From: Geotrypetes seraphini
Lineage: Eukaryota > Chordata > Amphibia > Gymnophiona > Dermophiidae
Direction: 5' to 3'
NCBI RefSeq assembly: GCF_902459505.1
Contig: NC_047095.1
Location: 120,105,880 to 120,169,879, forward strand
DNA length: 64,000 nt
Shown here: in pieces, positions 63,765 to 64,000 of the stretch
Layout of the letters: each line of letters opens with the position of its first letter
Position numbering within the stretch: the stretch's first letter is position 1
Notes under the pieces: generated by a model
Told to the model about the DNA's origin: nothing
The model's input: only the letters and a program-made list of their open reading frames with translations
Databases searched by the model: none
Position numbers and translations under genes: made by a program

Positions 63765-63856
63765 ATGTCCGGGTGAAGTTGGAGCCCTTGTCTCCCTCAT
63801 CATCTCCCTGCTCAGACTCCTCTATCTCCTCTTCCTCCAGCGATATTCCACAGCAG
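63765..63856 (+). CDS. ATF6B: ATF6B coding exon 4, Ser-rich activation segment
   Basis: The exon is 92 bp: two bases complete the split Asp codon, then 30 codons. The acceptor is TCTTCCCAG and the donor is CAG|GTACGA. It encodes VRVKLEPLSPSSSPCSDSS followed by ISSSSSSDIPQQ. The VK.EP.SPSSS core equals the mammalian VKSEPSSPCSSSS activation-domain motif. K-x-E-P also fits a SUMO-acceptor consensus; modification is not shown. The gene continues past the window. Confidence 0.88.
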
Positions 63857-64000
63857 GTACGATATCTGCTCTCTCGCGTCTGCATTTCCGAATCTTATCA
63901 CTACCTCCTCCTTGGCGCAATCTACCTTTCCGTTACTACTTTCTCTTCACCCTGTCTTTCTGGCCCTCCTTTGTTTGTTTCCTTCTTTTTTTTTTTTTCT

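Overview
The window is vertebrate nuclear DNA: spliced host genes with GT-AG introns, separated by repeat-dense sequence carrying CR1 and L2 LINEs, tRNA-type SINEs, Penelope-like elements, Helitrons, hAT and PIF/Harbinger MITEs, a mariner fragment and minisatellites. This repeat mix and the long introns suggest an amphibian, most likely a caecilian. That is an inference from repeat character; I could not test it by search.

Four host genes lie on the + strand. (1) A TMEM268-like two-span membrane protein gene has seven recognisable coding exons (350-10556); its first exon is not seen. (2) FKBPL, a TPR co-chaperone related to immunophilins, is coded by one exon (25960-26796), with a possible promoter and 5'UTR exon about 4.6 kb upstream. 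(3) ATF6B, the ER-stress bZIP factor, starts at 35799; coding exons 1-4 are visible and the gene runs off the right edge. (4) An intact, intronless GTPBP6 (mitochondrial HflX-like GTPase, 526 codons) sits in the sense direction inside the roughly 24-kb first intron of ATF6B. The FKBPL then ATF6B order and shared orientation match the mammalian MHC class III region. The TMEM268-like gene takes the place PRRT1 has in mammals and may be an MHC-side ohnologue of TMEM268.

Region by region: 0.35-10.6 kb TMEM268-like gene, its introns holding a Penelope-like element, a MITE split by a tandem SINE array, a Helitron and an L2; 10.6-21 kb intergenic repeats with a well-kept CR1 reverse transcriptase; 21.2-27 kb FKBPL with a 44-bp minisatellite in its presumed first intron; 27.3-31.5 kb a Tol2-like hAT element carrying a deep stack of nested insertions; 32-35.5 kb a second Penelope-like foldback and a CR1 inside a MITE; 35.6 kb to the end ATF6B, whose first intron holds a mariner fragment, several CR1s, a 115-bp minisatellite invaded by an intact CMC-like DNA transposon, a terminally complete Helitron, and GTPBP6.

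The points most worth following are the intronless GTPBP6, the intact transposon inside the minisatellite with a readable TAA target duplication, the TMEM268-like gene beside FKBPL-ATF6B, hammerhead-like motifs in Penelope-type sequence, and several insertion stacks whose order can be read from target-site duplications.
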